Positions 7,316 through 14,477 of a DNA stretch of 64,000 nucleotides are shown here, one piece after another. The stretch covers positions 1 through 64,000 of the forward strand of contig LUJS01000035.1 of assembly GCA_001689495.1 (NCBI GenBank). Direction: 5' to 3'. The notes under the pieces were generated by a model. That model was not told the origin of the DNA and made no database searches. It saw only the letters and a program-made list of their open reading frames with translations. The position numbers and the translations under genes are program-made. This DNA comes from Bacteroidales bacterium M8 (GTDB lineage: Bacteria > Bacteroidota > Bacteroidia > Bacteroidales > Muribaculaceae). Position 1 is the stretch's first letter; every line of letters begins with the position of its first letter.

Positions 7316-7534
7316 ATGGCACAAAGTATTGAACAAGTATTTCGCCAATTAGGGCGAACCGAGAAGGCTCTATTCATCGAGAAGAATCTTGAGTATGCCT
7401 CAGAATGGGCAATTGCCGAGTATGTCGATACCTACTTCTTGGGTGTGGCACGTCACCTGCCGAAAGAGACTATTGAAGCCATGCTGCATTCAAAAGAAAA
7501 ACAAAGCGAGGAAGATGGCGCAGCAGGTAACTAA
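7316..7534 (+). CDS. Small hypothetical early protein
   Basis: A 72-residue protein starting 2 nt after the zinc-ribbon gene and overlapping the next gene by 20 nt. Mostly helical; the C-terminus is charged (SKEKQSEEDG). No family recognised. Confidence 0.55.
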   Translation: MAQSIEQVFRQLGRTEKALFIEKNLEYASEWAIAEYVDTYFLGVARHLPKETIEAMLHSKEKQSEEDGAAGN

Positions 7535-8003
7535 CTTCGGGCGGTTCTACTCCGCCTTCCACAAGCTCACCATTCATGGAGAGCCGGATGAGGCAAAGCG
7601 TCAGTTCGTGCTTCAGTACACCGCCGGGCGCACCGACTCCCTCAAAGAGATGACACGGAAGGAATATGCCGACCTCTGCGCCGCCATCGAGGGAATGAAC
7701 GGCATAAAAGATGAACTCAAGCGTCGCCGGAGCATCGCCCTCAAGCTGATGCAGGAACTTGAGGTTGACACCACCGATTGGGCACAGATAAATGATTTCT
7801 GCCGCCATCCTCGAATCTCAGGCAAAGCCTTCGGGCAGCTCTCGATTGATGAGCTAATGGAACTCGCCACCAAACTGCGGTCGATAAAGCGCAAGGGGTG
7901 GCAGCGCAAGAAGGCGGAGCCGGCACAAACCTCAGAAACCCCGAAACAACATATCACATATCTCATAAACCTTGCCGCTACCGGCATGACAAGCTACAAC
8001 TAA
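7515..8003 (+). CDS. Gp16/GemA-like phage regulator
   Basis: A 162-residue protein. I start it at the ATG at 7515 (MAQQVTNFGRFYSAF), overlapping the previous gene slightly; the longer frame from 7389 only shadows it. The C-terminal half has INDFCRHPRISGKAFGQLS followed by a Leu-rich helix, the pattern of the Mu Gp16/GemA family. Mu GemA affects host gene expression and replication. The family link is from motif memory, not a search. It sits between the transposition genes and gam, as in Mu. Confidence 0.55.
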   Translation: MAQQVTNFGRFYSAFHKLTIHGEPDEAKRQFVLQYTAGRTDSLKEMTRKEYADLCAAIEGMNGIKDELKRRRSIALKLMQELEVDTTDWAQINDFCRHPRISGKAFGQLSIDELMELATKLRSIKRKGWQRKKAEPAQTSETPKQHITYLINLAATGMTSYN

Positions 8004-8171
8004 ATGAAACAGGTCACAGATCAAATCAAAAATTACATCCAACTCCACACCTCGGATATGGAGACCGAGGATTATGTCAACGTGCTGCGCGAAATCGCAG
8101 AATGGGCATCGAGCCGGGCAGATGTGGAAGAATACGGTATCGATGATGCCGACCTCTCCAACGAAAATTAA
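8004..8171 (+). CDS. 55-residue acidic protein
   Basis: A small gene with ATG at 8004, immediately after the previous stop, and TAA at 8169-8171. The product is very acidic (DMETEDYVNVLRE, YGIDDADLSNEN). It fits tightly between the Gp16-like gene and gam, which supports it. No family recognised; the acidity would suit a DNA mimic, but that is only a thought. Confidence 0.55.
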   Translation: MKQVTDQIKNYIQLHTSDMETEDYVNVLREIAEWASSRADVEEYGIDDADLSNEN

Positions 8172-8194
8172 TCACCCTTAACAACATTCCAACA

Positions 8195-8752
8195 ATGGCA
8201 AAAAGACAGAAAAAGACAGTCATCTCCGGCGTAACCAAAGAGGTCGCCGAAGAAGCCTTTGCAACCTACGCCAAGGCAGGCGCAGAACGTGCGAAAATCA
8301 CAGCCGAAATCGAGCTGAAATGCGCACAAATCCGAGAGAAGCACCAAGACCGCCTCTCGCAGCTCCAAGCCACCCAAGACGAGGCTTTCGACACCCTCCA
8401 AGCCTACGCCACCGAGAATCAGCCGGAGCTTTTCAGCAAGAAGAAGAGCCTCGAAATGGTACACGGCACCATCGGATTCCGCACCGGCACCCCCAAGCTC
8501 AAAACCCTCAAGGGCTTCACATGGGCAAGCGCACTCCAGCTCGTCAAGGAGTTCCTTCCCGGCTTTATCCGCTCGACCGAGGAGATTGCCAAGGACAGGC
8601 TGCTCATGGAGCGAGACACCGATGTCGTCAACCCCGGCGACCCTCTTGGAGAAGGGCGACCTCTCCGCGAGGTGATGGCCAAGTGCGGCATCTCAGTGGT
8701 GCAGGACGAGACCTTCTTTGTTGAACCCAAAAAGGAAGACGGTGCCGCATGA
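8195..8752 (+). CDS. gam: Host-nuclease inhibitor Gam-like protein
   Basis: A 185-residue protein of the Mu Gam family (PF07352 type), a Ku-like protein that binds DNA ends and blocks host exonucleases. Residues about 15-80 form a long coiled-coil helix (KITAEIELKCAQIREKHQDR). It is followed by the typical core KSLEMVHGTIGFRTGTPKLK and a Trp-containing segment. Length matches Mu Gam (174). The next gene overlaps its stop by 4 nt. Confidence 0.85.
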   Translation: MAKRQKKTVISGVTKEVAEEAFATYAKAGAERAKITAEIELKCAQIREKHQDRLSQLQATQDEAFDTLQAYATENQPELFSKKKSLEMVHGTIGFRTGTPKLKTLKGFTWASALQLVKEFLPGFIRSTEEIAKDRLLMERDTDVVNPGDPLGEGRPLREVMAKCGISVVQDETFFVEPKKEDGAA

Positions 8753-8943
8753 AAAGAGAAATAACAAGACCGCCCAAGGTCGCTCGCTGCCGGGTCTGCA
8801 AAGGCACCGGCAGGGTGGCCGGGGATGAAGAAGGCGAGTATCATACTTGCCTTCAGTGCGAAGGCAGCGGCAGAGTAACCGTGAGTTGTGAGATGACATT
8901 GGACATAAGACCATATAAACCGCAATACTCTAAACGTCACTGA
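8749..8943 (+). CDS. Second DnaJ-type zinc-knuckle small protein
   Basis: A 64-residue protein overlapping gam by 4 nt (ATGA). It carries CRVCKGTGR (about 14-22) and CLQCEGSGR (about 35-43), the same two-knuckle design as the protein at 6931-7146, with a basic N-terminus. Probably binds one zinc ion. Function unknown. Confidence 0.65.
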   Translation: MKREITRPPKVARCRVCKGTGRVAGDEEGEYHTCLQCEGSGRVTVSCEMTLDIRPYKPQYSKRH

Positions 8944-8946
8944 TGC

Positions 8947-9189
8947 ATGGGTAAGAAACCCGGAACGAGTTATCAGAAGCGAGTCACAGACATCAACAGG
9001 ATATATGACCAACACGCCAAACAAGGAATTCCCAACCGGGAAATATGGCGCAGGTACATATATCCTGTGTATGGTATCTGTGAACGTACTTTTTACAACC
9101 TTTTGAAAGCCCCGACAAAGCCGGGTTTCACCGAAACATCACCCGAATTACCTAACCTTTTCGATATGATGAAGGACGATGGCGAATAA
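8947..9189 (+). CDS. Small HTH-like protein before the morphogenesis genes
   Basis: An 80-residue basic protein (KKPGTSYQKRVTDINRIYDQ, then IPNREIWRRYIYPVYGICER). The IPNREIWRRYIYPVYGICERT stretch could form a helix-turn-helix. In Mu the middle operon ends with mor, so a regulator of late genes at this place is possible, but I cannot show homology. It overlaps the next gene by 11 nt. Confidence 0.5.
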   Translation: MGKKPGTSYQKRVTDINRIYDQHAKQGIPNREIWRRYIYPVYGICERTFYNLLKAPTKPGFTETSPELPNLFDMMKDDGE

Positions 9190-9736
9190 CTATGACCAAA
9201 TAATAAAGAATATTCTCCGCGACATACAGGTGGAGATGACCGATGAGTTTGACCGCAATTTCGAGCGACAGGCATTCTTCTCGGAGGCTTGGCAGCGTCG
9301 GAAAAGTCCCACTCGCCCCGGAGGACATATCCTTGTTGACAGCGGCGGTCTCCGTCGGAGCATTATGAGCTATCAGACCGAGAACAGCATTGTATTCCGC
9401 ACGGAGCACCCGGCAGCAGCCATTCACAACGAGGGAGGCGAAATCAAGGTTACAGCCAAGATGAAGCGGTTCTTTTGGTATAAATACTACTCGACCAGCG
9501 GCTCCTTCGGGAGACGCAAGGACGGCACCCCTCGAAAGGATAAGAGAACAGTGCAGCTATCAACCGAGGCAGAGTTTTGGAAATTCATGGCGTTGATGAA
9601 GGAAGGCTCCACAATCAAAATACCACGTCGACAATTCCTTGGAAATGCCCCGGAGGTCGAACAGACAGTCCGACAAATCATCGAAGAGAACATCACCGAA
9701 TTTTTCAACACCGATTTCGACATAATAGAACGATGA
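9179..9736 (+). CDS. Phage virion morphogenesis protein (Mu gpG / P2 gpS-like)
   Basis: A 185-residue protein of the tail-completion/virion morphogenesis family (PF05069 type). Supporting motifs are SGGLRRSIMSYQ (about 58), AAIHNEGGEIKVTAKMKRFF (about 80-100) and the C-terminal IPRRQFLG (about 141). It should act at the head-tail joint or tail terminus. Oddly, it lies at the end of the early operon, apart from the late genes. Confidence 0.8.
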   Translation: MANNYDQIIKNILRDIQVEMTDEFDRNFERQAFFSEAWQRRKSPTRPGGHILVDSGGLRRSIMSYQTENSIVFRTEHPAAAIHNEGGEIKVTAKMKRFFWYKYYSTSGSFGRRKDGTPRKDKRTVQLSTEAEFWKFMALMKEGSTIKIPRRQFLGNAPEVEQTVRQIIEENITEFFNTDFDIIER

Positions 9737-10224
9737 GAAAAGAATTATACAACAAAATCAAACAGCGTCTGAGCCTTTTGTGCGTCAACGCAGCCGGGGA
9801 GTATTACATGGCTCCCCTTGAGATGGATGATGATATAAACACCCGTGCAATCAAACACATTGACCTGTGGAACCGAAATGTGGAATTCATCGAACAGGAG
9901 ACCGCATGGGAGCGTCCGGCTGTGTTCATCGAGTTTGAGCCTGTGCAATGGTCTTCAATCGTGCCGGGTGTAGAATACCGCTCCGAGGCGAGGGTGCGTC
10001 TGCATATCGTTACCGATTGGGCATCTGCCGTGGCTGATGGTTCCGACGGTTCCGGCAAATACTTTGAGCTGCCTGACAGGCTCCATGACATGCTTGCCGG
10101 AATTGAAGGCGAGAATTTCAAGGATTTCACCCTTGAGCAATCTCTTACAAATCACGACCACGAGGACATTGTGGAAAGCATCGAAGTGTACAGCTTTATT
10201 GCATTCAAGCATACAGGCCAATAA
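9733..10224 (+). CDS. Putative tail terminator-like protein
   Basis: A 163-residue protein starting at 9733 with a 4-nt overlap of the previous stop, so probably coupled to it. VFIEFEPVQWSSIVPGVEYR and RVRLHIVTDW (about 61-95) give the alternating beta pattern of tail terminator or neck proteins. The pairing with a gpG-like gene supports a joining role. The longer frame from 9577 is not needed. Family assignment is tentative. Confidence 0.5.
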   Translation: MRKELYNKIKQRLSLLCVNAAGEYYMAPLEMDDDINTRAIKHIDLWNRNVEFIEQETAWERPAVFIEFEPVQWSSIVPGVEYRSEARVRLHIVTDWASAVADGSDGSGKYFELPDRLHDMLAGIEGENFKDFTLEQSLTNHDHEDIVESIEVYSFIAFKHTGQ

Positions 10225-10248
10225 ACGCGCTGTGTCGCGTCAAAAGTA

Positions 10249-10283
10249 AGGGAGCCGTTACCTTTGTCGGGTGACGGCTCTCT
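10249..10283. terminator. Hairpin between convergent operons
   Basis: AGGGAGCCGT (10249-10258) pairs with ACGGCTCTCT (10274-10283) around a 15-nt loop. It separates the rightward early operon from the leftward block ending at 10310. There is no strong T-run, so it may be a weak or two-way terminator. Confidence 0.5.
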
Positions 10284-10309
10284 TGCGATATATGGGCGAG
10301 AAAAAGGCC

Positions 10310-11164
10310 TTACGCGGCGTTGTCGGGAGGGAGGTCGGGTATCGTGAACAGCATGATGTCCGTGTACCGGGCATTGTAGTTCATCGTCGCGTTAAACTCC
10401 CTCTTTTGACAACGGGCGAATGGGTCACCGAGCGAGGGATGGCGACCCATCCACTCGCACAGTTCGACGATGCACGATTTCTCGGAGGTAAAATATATGA
10501 AGTTGTGACCGGGCAGAACCGACAGCACATCGAGGTAGTCGGCGAGCCTCCAATACATACGATAGGTGCCGACCTCGGTTGAAAGATACGGTGGGTCAAC
10601 AAGGAACACCACTCCGGGAGTATCCTTGAACCGTTCAAAGAGCTCACGGTAGTCGCACGACTCAATCTCAAGTCCGGCGAGGTAGTCCGGGCATGGAGTA
10701 TAGTTACTCTTGCGGACATTGTTGTAGAGCGTCTCGTGCCGCATCTCATCAATGCTCAGCTTATATTTCATCGAGAACATCAGGGAGGACGAGAGTGTGA
10801 TGAAGTCAAGATAGCCGGACTCACGCTCTTCCTGCTCAAGCAGCTCGAAGATGCGCTCACGGGACTCGCCGGTGATAGGCTTGTGCCGCTCAAAGCGGTC
10901 AGAGATGGGGCGTATCATAGAGAGCAGTCGGTTGGTGCGCTCGATATTGTTGATGCGGTGCCGGTAGTTGTCGAAGTCGTTATATATTACTCTCGACCCC
11001 GGATGGAAATGCTTGGTGATATGAGACAGCAGACCGGAGCCACCGAACAGGTCGACAAAGACAGTGCCGGAGGGATATTGTTTGATTGCCTCGATGAAGT
11101 GCTTTGCGAACATTCGCTTTTGCCCTACGAATGGGAGCGGAGCTGACAGGTATAGTTGGTTCAT
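10310..11164 (-). CDS. dam: D12-class DNA adenine N6-methyltransferase
   Basis: A 284-residue Dam-type methyltransferase (PF02086 type). The N-terminal PFVGQKRMFAK (about 11-21) and the SAM-binding VFVDLFGGSG (about 35-44) are followed by the catalytic DPPYLST at 190-196. Expected activity is adenine methylation in short palindromes such as GATC; specificity is not predictable by eye. No partner restriction gene is present, so protection of phage DNA or regulation is more likely than restriction. It overlaps the upstream gene by 4 nt. Confidence 0.88.
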   Translation of the reverse strand: MNQLYLSAPLPFVGQKRMFAKHFIEAIKQYPSGTVFVDLFGGSGLLSHITKHFHPGSRVIYNDFDNYRHRINNIERTNRLLSMIRPISDRFERHKPITGESRERIFELLEQEERESGYLDFITLSSSLMFSMKYKLSIDEMRHETLYNNVRKSNYTPCPDYLAGLEIESCDYRELFERFKDTPGVVFLVDPPYLSTEVGTYRMYWRLADYLDVLSVLPGHNFIYFTSEKSCIVELCEWMGRHPSLGDPFARCQKREFNATMNYNARYTDIMLFTIPDLPPDNAA

Positions 11165-11805
11165 ACGTTCAATTCAAATTTTACAGAATCCTCTCCTGCA
11201 AGGAGGCTTCGGGTGTTATTTATATTATTCTCATAGATATGGACATTCCCAAGATACAATGTAATGGACTTTAGAGGAAGATCGATATGACGCGCCATCA
11301 GATATAGGTGATATATATCTGCCGGTAAACCGAGGTTTGCGTCAGAACTGCGCTGATATGCGGTCAGAACGAGTTGCCCAACCTCAATTTGGAATTGAAC
11401 AAGCGACAGGCATGGTGCTTGATTGCTCTCTGCGTCAGTTGCGCCGAGAAATAGAACATAGTTCTTGGAACTGCGTTTTTCCGCATTTATGCGTTTGAGT
11501 AATGGGGGCAGCTTCTCGAAATATGTTGGATAGCTATTGACAAGTATTGAACCACAATAGTCCCACCAATGTATGCCTGCTTCACGGTATTTTTCAACAG
11601 AACGCTCGCCGCTCATGAAGAGCTTGAGTTCAGAGCGAAGCTTCTTTCTGGCAATACCGTGACCTTCAAAAATATCGAGCAGGTCAGCCGGTGTCAGTGA
11701 TAATTGTTGGTTTAGAAGATATATGATGTTCCCCTTGCGGTTTGACTGCCGTCTTCCTTCATCAAGGATACGCATGAGGATTTGGTGGTATTTATTAGTC
11801 GCCAT
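11161..11805 (-). CDS. Thymidylate-synthase-family protein
   Basis: A 214-residue protein with the ThyA layout: KYHQILMRILDEG at the N-terminus, ELKLFMSGERSVEKYREAGI (about 59-78) and HWWDY, a catalytic-type Cys in APCLSLVQFQ (Cys132), YQRSSDANLGLP (150-161) and LYLGNVHIYENN near the end. It is shorter than E. coli ThyA (264) and lacks the usual C-terminal folate-binding end. It could make dTMP or act as a dUMP/dCMP hydroxymethylase for modified bases. The start at 11805 is chosen over 11832, which would lie in the -7 box. It overlaps the methyltransferase gene by 4 nt. Confidence 0.7.
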   Translation of the reverse strand: MATNKYHQILMRILDEGRRQSNRKGNIIYLLNQQLSLTPADLLDIFEGHGIARKKLRSELKLFMSGERSVEKYREAGIHWWDYCGSILVNSYPTYFEKLPPLLKRINAEKRSSKNYVLFLGATDAESNQAPCLSLVQFQIEVGQLVLTAYQRSSDANLGLPADIYHLYLMARHIDLPLKSITLYLGNVHIYENNINNTRSLLAGEDSVKFELNV

Positions 11806-11829
11806 AGTTCTTGGAGGTTTTGAGTGATG

Positions 11830-11837
11830 CAAAGTTA
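11830..11837 (-). promoter_or_regulatory. Minus-strand promoter for the TS-like/Dam pair
   Basis: TAACTTTG on the minus strand 24 nt upstream of the start at 11805; no clear -33 TTTG. Between this and 11966 lie inverted repeats (ATGCCCCCGGC with GCCGGGGGCAT, and GGGCAT with ATGCCC) that may end the upstream DGR transcript. Confidence 0.55.
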
Positions 11838-11966
11838 GCGCACCGGCGACCGAGAAGGCATTATGCCCCCGGCGGTCGCTATACGTGGCTATCTTGTTAA
11901 AGTAAGTGAGACGACTATTAACAGGCCGGGGGCATTTTTTATGCCCTCCCCCGATGGGCAGATGGG

Positions 11967-12452
11967 TCAGTTCACACGGTAGAGTTCCAAGTCAATCGCA
12001 TCCTTGGCATTCCAACCGTCGAGCAGAGTCTTTTGAACGAACTGCATTGCACCGGTATAGAAGGCGGTCAAGGTTTCAAGAGTCTCGAAGACGACATATT
12101 CCGGGTTGTCATCATCGCCGAGCTTGAAGGCTACAGGCAATGTCGCTCCGGCAGTCTGAACAGCGAGGTCGTAAGCGGCCTTGTAGTTAAACTGATTTTC
12201 GGTGGAGAGCCATACCATTTTTCCGTCATATCGATAGCCGGAGAGAATCCGGGCATCGGTCTGAGAATTTATCCAACCGCTGATGATCGATTTGATTTCA
12301 TCGACGGAAGGTTTGTGGTTATACTCCTCCTCCATGTAGGAGGTTGTGCCGGTTTCATCGGTGGTCACGTCCCAACGGACACGCCATTTTTTTCTGACCG
12401 GGTTGGTACACTCAAGCAGAGCGACATCGGGATTGCCTTGGACACGTTTCAT
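11967..12452 (-). CDS. DUF4376-like phage protein downstream of the RT
   Basis: A 161-residue protein immediately downstream of the reverse transcriptase frame. NPVRKKWRVRWDV, WLSTENQFNYKAAYDLAVQT and a C-terminal FYTGAMQFVQKTLLDGWNAK recall DUF4376-type proteins that accompany tail fibres in Bacteroidales phages. Its place in the DGR cassette suggests a role with the diversified adhesin, for example assembly or chaperoning. That role is inferred. Confidence 0.55.
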   Translation of the reverse strand: MKRVQGNPDVALLECTNPVRKKWRVRWDVTTDETGTTSYMEEEYNHKPSVDEIKSIISGWINSQTDARILSGYRYDGKMVWLSTENQFNYKAAYDLAVQTAGATLPVAFKLGDDDNPEYVVFETLETLTAFYTGAMQFVQKTLLDGWNAKDAIDLELYRVN

Positions 12453-12455
12453 GTT

Positions 12456-13756
12456 TTAAGTAAAGACGTATTTGGTTTTACCTTTGCCGAAGGTCTCCGC
12501 CTTGATGGTGGTCTCGAAGGGGAAACCGTCCGGCATTTCACTAACTTGCTGGAGGATGTTTTTCATCTCCTCCGAGTTGGTAAAGAACTTCTTCTGTTCG
12601 CCGTTCTGCTCGATGGCGACCACACAGCGGTCTTCGCCCTGTGAAGTCTTTACACCCATCTCGAAGTCGCGGACTACGATAGGAAGGTTTACCAGTTCCC
12701 GGATGCTTACCACCGCACCGGGGAATCGCTTCTTGCCGTCATCAGGCTTGTAAGCGACATTGAGGTCTTTGAATGATTTCATTTCAGTGCCTGTTAATTT
12801 ATTAAATAGATTATTACATTGAGCGTGCTTGGCCATTCCGTAGAAAGAGGCCACAAGCACACGCCGTCTTTTACGACTTTTTACCTCGCCCATCTTCCGG
12901 GCGAACTTCTTCTTGATGCGCTTGCGGATAAGCGCGTGGTCGGGATAGATGACGTATCCAACGCATCGATGCCTTCCTCGACCGGGAATATCCGCTCATG
13001 ATGAATCTCGTAGCCAAGAGGCTCAAGTAGTTCATGTACCAAATCACGAATTTTCCAACACTCCTTTTTGGTAGCGGCCAAGGCCTGTCCGTTATCACAG
13101 TAGCGATAAAAGTATTTGAGCCTGTGCTGCGACTTCAATGGGTGGTCGAGATAGATTGATAACAAGAGGTTGACAAGACCTTGAGAGGAGCGTAGTCCAA
13201 GGCTTATCCCTTCCGGCATCATGGTGATGCACGTGTCAAGGAATGTCAGTAATCTTGAGTCCTTGAACACACGCCGGACGGCCTTCTTTGTCCACTCTTG
13301 GCTTGTTGACTCGTAGCATTTACGAATATCAAATTCATAACAGAAACGAGTCTCCTCCGGGTGTTCCCTAAGGTCTCTCTCAATGTAAGCCTTCAAGTCA
13401 TGCATACCGCGACCTTTGATTGATGCTCCCGTGGTGCGTATAAATCTGCGCTTGAGGTGTTGGTCAACAACAGTCATGACAGCATTGACCGCTATACGGT
13501 CTTTCATTGTGAGAACTTGGATATGCCTTTCCTTGCCACCCTCGATAATAGTTCGCTCCCGGTATCCGTCGGCAATGGTAAATCGACCCTCTGAGATTAG
13601 AGCCGAGAGCTCCGCGATTACCTCCTCCCGATGCGCCAAGAGCCAACGTCCTTGTCGGCTCCGCTTCCGGCTTGTACCTCGCAGAACTTGGTCGAAAGAC
13701 TGCGCCATATTGGGATAGGCAACAATCTCCTCAATGATATGTCCTTCTCGACGCAT
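12456..13756 (-). pseudogene. DGR reverse transcriptase with C-terminal extension, frameshifted
   Basis: Start ATG at 13756 (MRREGHIIEEIV). Motif A is EFDIRKCYES (Asp143). Motif B is GISLGLRSSQGLVN, with the SQ pair typical of DGR enzymes. Motif C is YCDN (219-222) instead of YxDD. After EEGIDAL (about 266) the frame breaks near 12958 and stops at 12881. One extra G restores LGYVIYPDHALIRKRIKKKF, which stays open to 12456. That extension (FKDLNVAYKPDDGKKRFPG... to ...GKGKTKYVF) follows without a stop; its inner ATG at 12783 might instead start a separate gene. Normal role: mutagenic reverse transcription of the template repeat. Lesion, assembly error or recoding cannot be told apart here. Confidence 0.75.
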
Positions 13757-13959
13757 AGGGTTAGAGGGATTATAATGTGTATTATGGCTCCTTGAGCCTT
13801 CCTTCTCTGAGTCCGGGTTCTTCGAGCTTGCGCCTACCAAACCCTACTCGTTCACTTGATGTTCCGGCTTTCCGGCCTTCGCCGCTGTTGCCGAGGCTTG
13901 CCCCTCTCGGCACCTCGTTGGGAACACGTTCCCGGTGATGTACGCCGATGGTTGGTTGT

Positions 13960-14072
13960 CCAGACGCGAGCCGACATTCGCGTTCGAATTCGAGGCATCG
14001 TTATTCGCATTCGCGTACGACACGCCGCCATTCGCATTCGCGTTGTTGTTGCCGCGATAGACCACACGGCCT
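13960..14072 (-). repeat. DGR template repeat (TR)
   Basis: Read leftward from 14072. It begins with a 22-nt block identical to the variable repeat, then has a 27-nt stretch absent from it (14050-14024), then 64 nt aligned to VR with six mismatches, every one an adenine in TR. It is packed with AAY codons (as translated: NNNANAN, YANANNDASNSNAN), the usual substrate of adenine mutagenesis. The last 16 nt (GTCGGCTCGCGTCTGG) are adenine-free and GC-rich, fitting an initiation site for homing. It lies 204 nt upstream of the RT start. Confidence 0.93.
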
Positions 14073-14098
14073 ATTGAGGGACACCGCCTTTGAGACTG

Positions 14099-14106
14099 CA
14101 AATTTA
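14099..14106 (-). promoter_or_regulatory. Minus-strand -7 box for TR-RT transcription
   Basis: TAAATTTG on the minus strand, 27 nt upstream of the TR 5' end. No convincing -33 TTTG at the usual distance. It would start the template RNA just ahead of TR. Confidence 0.5.
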
Positions 14107-14136
14107 CTCATAATTTACCGTTCATCAGTGAATATG

Positions 14137-14370
14137 TTAAATTATAAGCCAAAATGCAGCTGCGATGCTACCTCCGGCGATGGTCAAAATCCAATCCAAC
14201 CAATCCCAATAGCAGCCATGCAGCTTGTCTTTCAATTCAAGGCATGAAGCAGCTACAGCAGATGTGTAAATAGCCGGAAAAACTCCGAAAGCCATGAGCC
14301 CCACGATAAAACCTCCGATAAGGTGTTTGTATCGGTTTGAGGTCTTAAAGAAAAATAAAATCTTGTCCAT
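14137..14370 (-). CDS. Small two-TM membrane protein in the DGR cassette
   Basis: A 77-residue protein, taking the ATG at 14370 (MDKILFFFKTSNRYKH). It has a hydrophobic segment at about 17-40 (LIGGFIVGLMAFGVFPAI) and another at the C-terminus (WLDWILTIAGGSIAAAFWL). Size and topology would suit a holin, but it lies upstream of TR and away from the endolysin. No Avd-like helical-bundle gene is seen in this position, where many DGRs carry one. Function unknown. Confidence 0.55.
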   Translation of the reverse strand: MDKILFFFKTSNRYKHLIGGFIVGLMAFGVFPAIYTSAVAASCLELKDKLHGCYWDWLDWILTIAGGSIAAAFWLII

Positions 14371-14477
14371 AAACTTTTGTTTGTCAGATTTTGTTTGTAA
14401 ATTTGCAACCGAGAATCGCACAGTGTGTGGGCTAAACTTGCGTAAAGCATAAGGTGTCGCCATTGTCGATTCTTTTT

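Noticed and set aside
13952..13959. Extension of TR/VR by eight more nt with five additional adenine mismatches
   Set aside because: Only three bases match in the extension, which chance could give; the supported repeat ends at the GTCTGG block.
13844..14101. An 85-codon minus-strand frame through TR (Asn/Ala-rich)
   Set aside because: It is the template repeat read as if it were protein; the resemblance to the adhesin end follows from TR/VR homology.
14376..14405. A plus-strand promoter (TTTG, 18 nt, TAAATTTG)
   Set aside because: A good match, but it would only transcribe antisense into the MuF gene; no plus-strand gene follows, so I did not list it.
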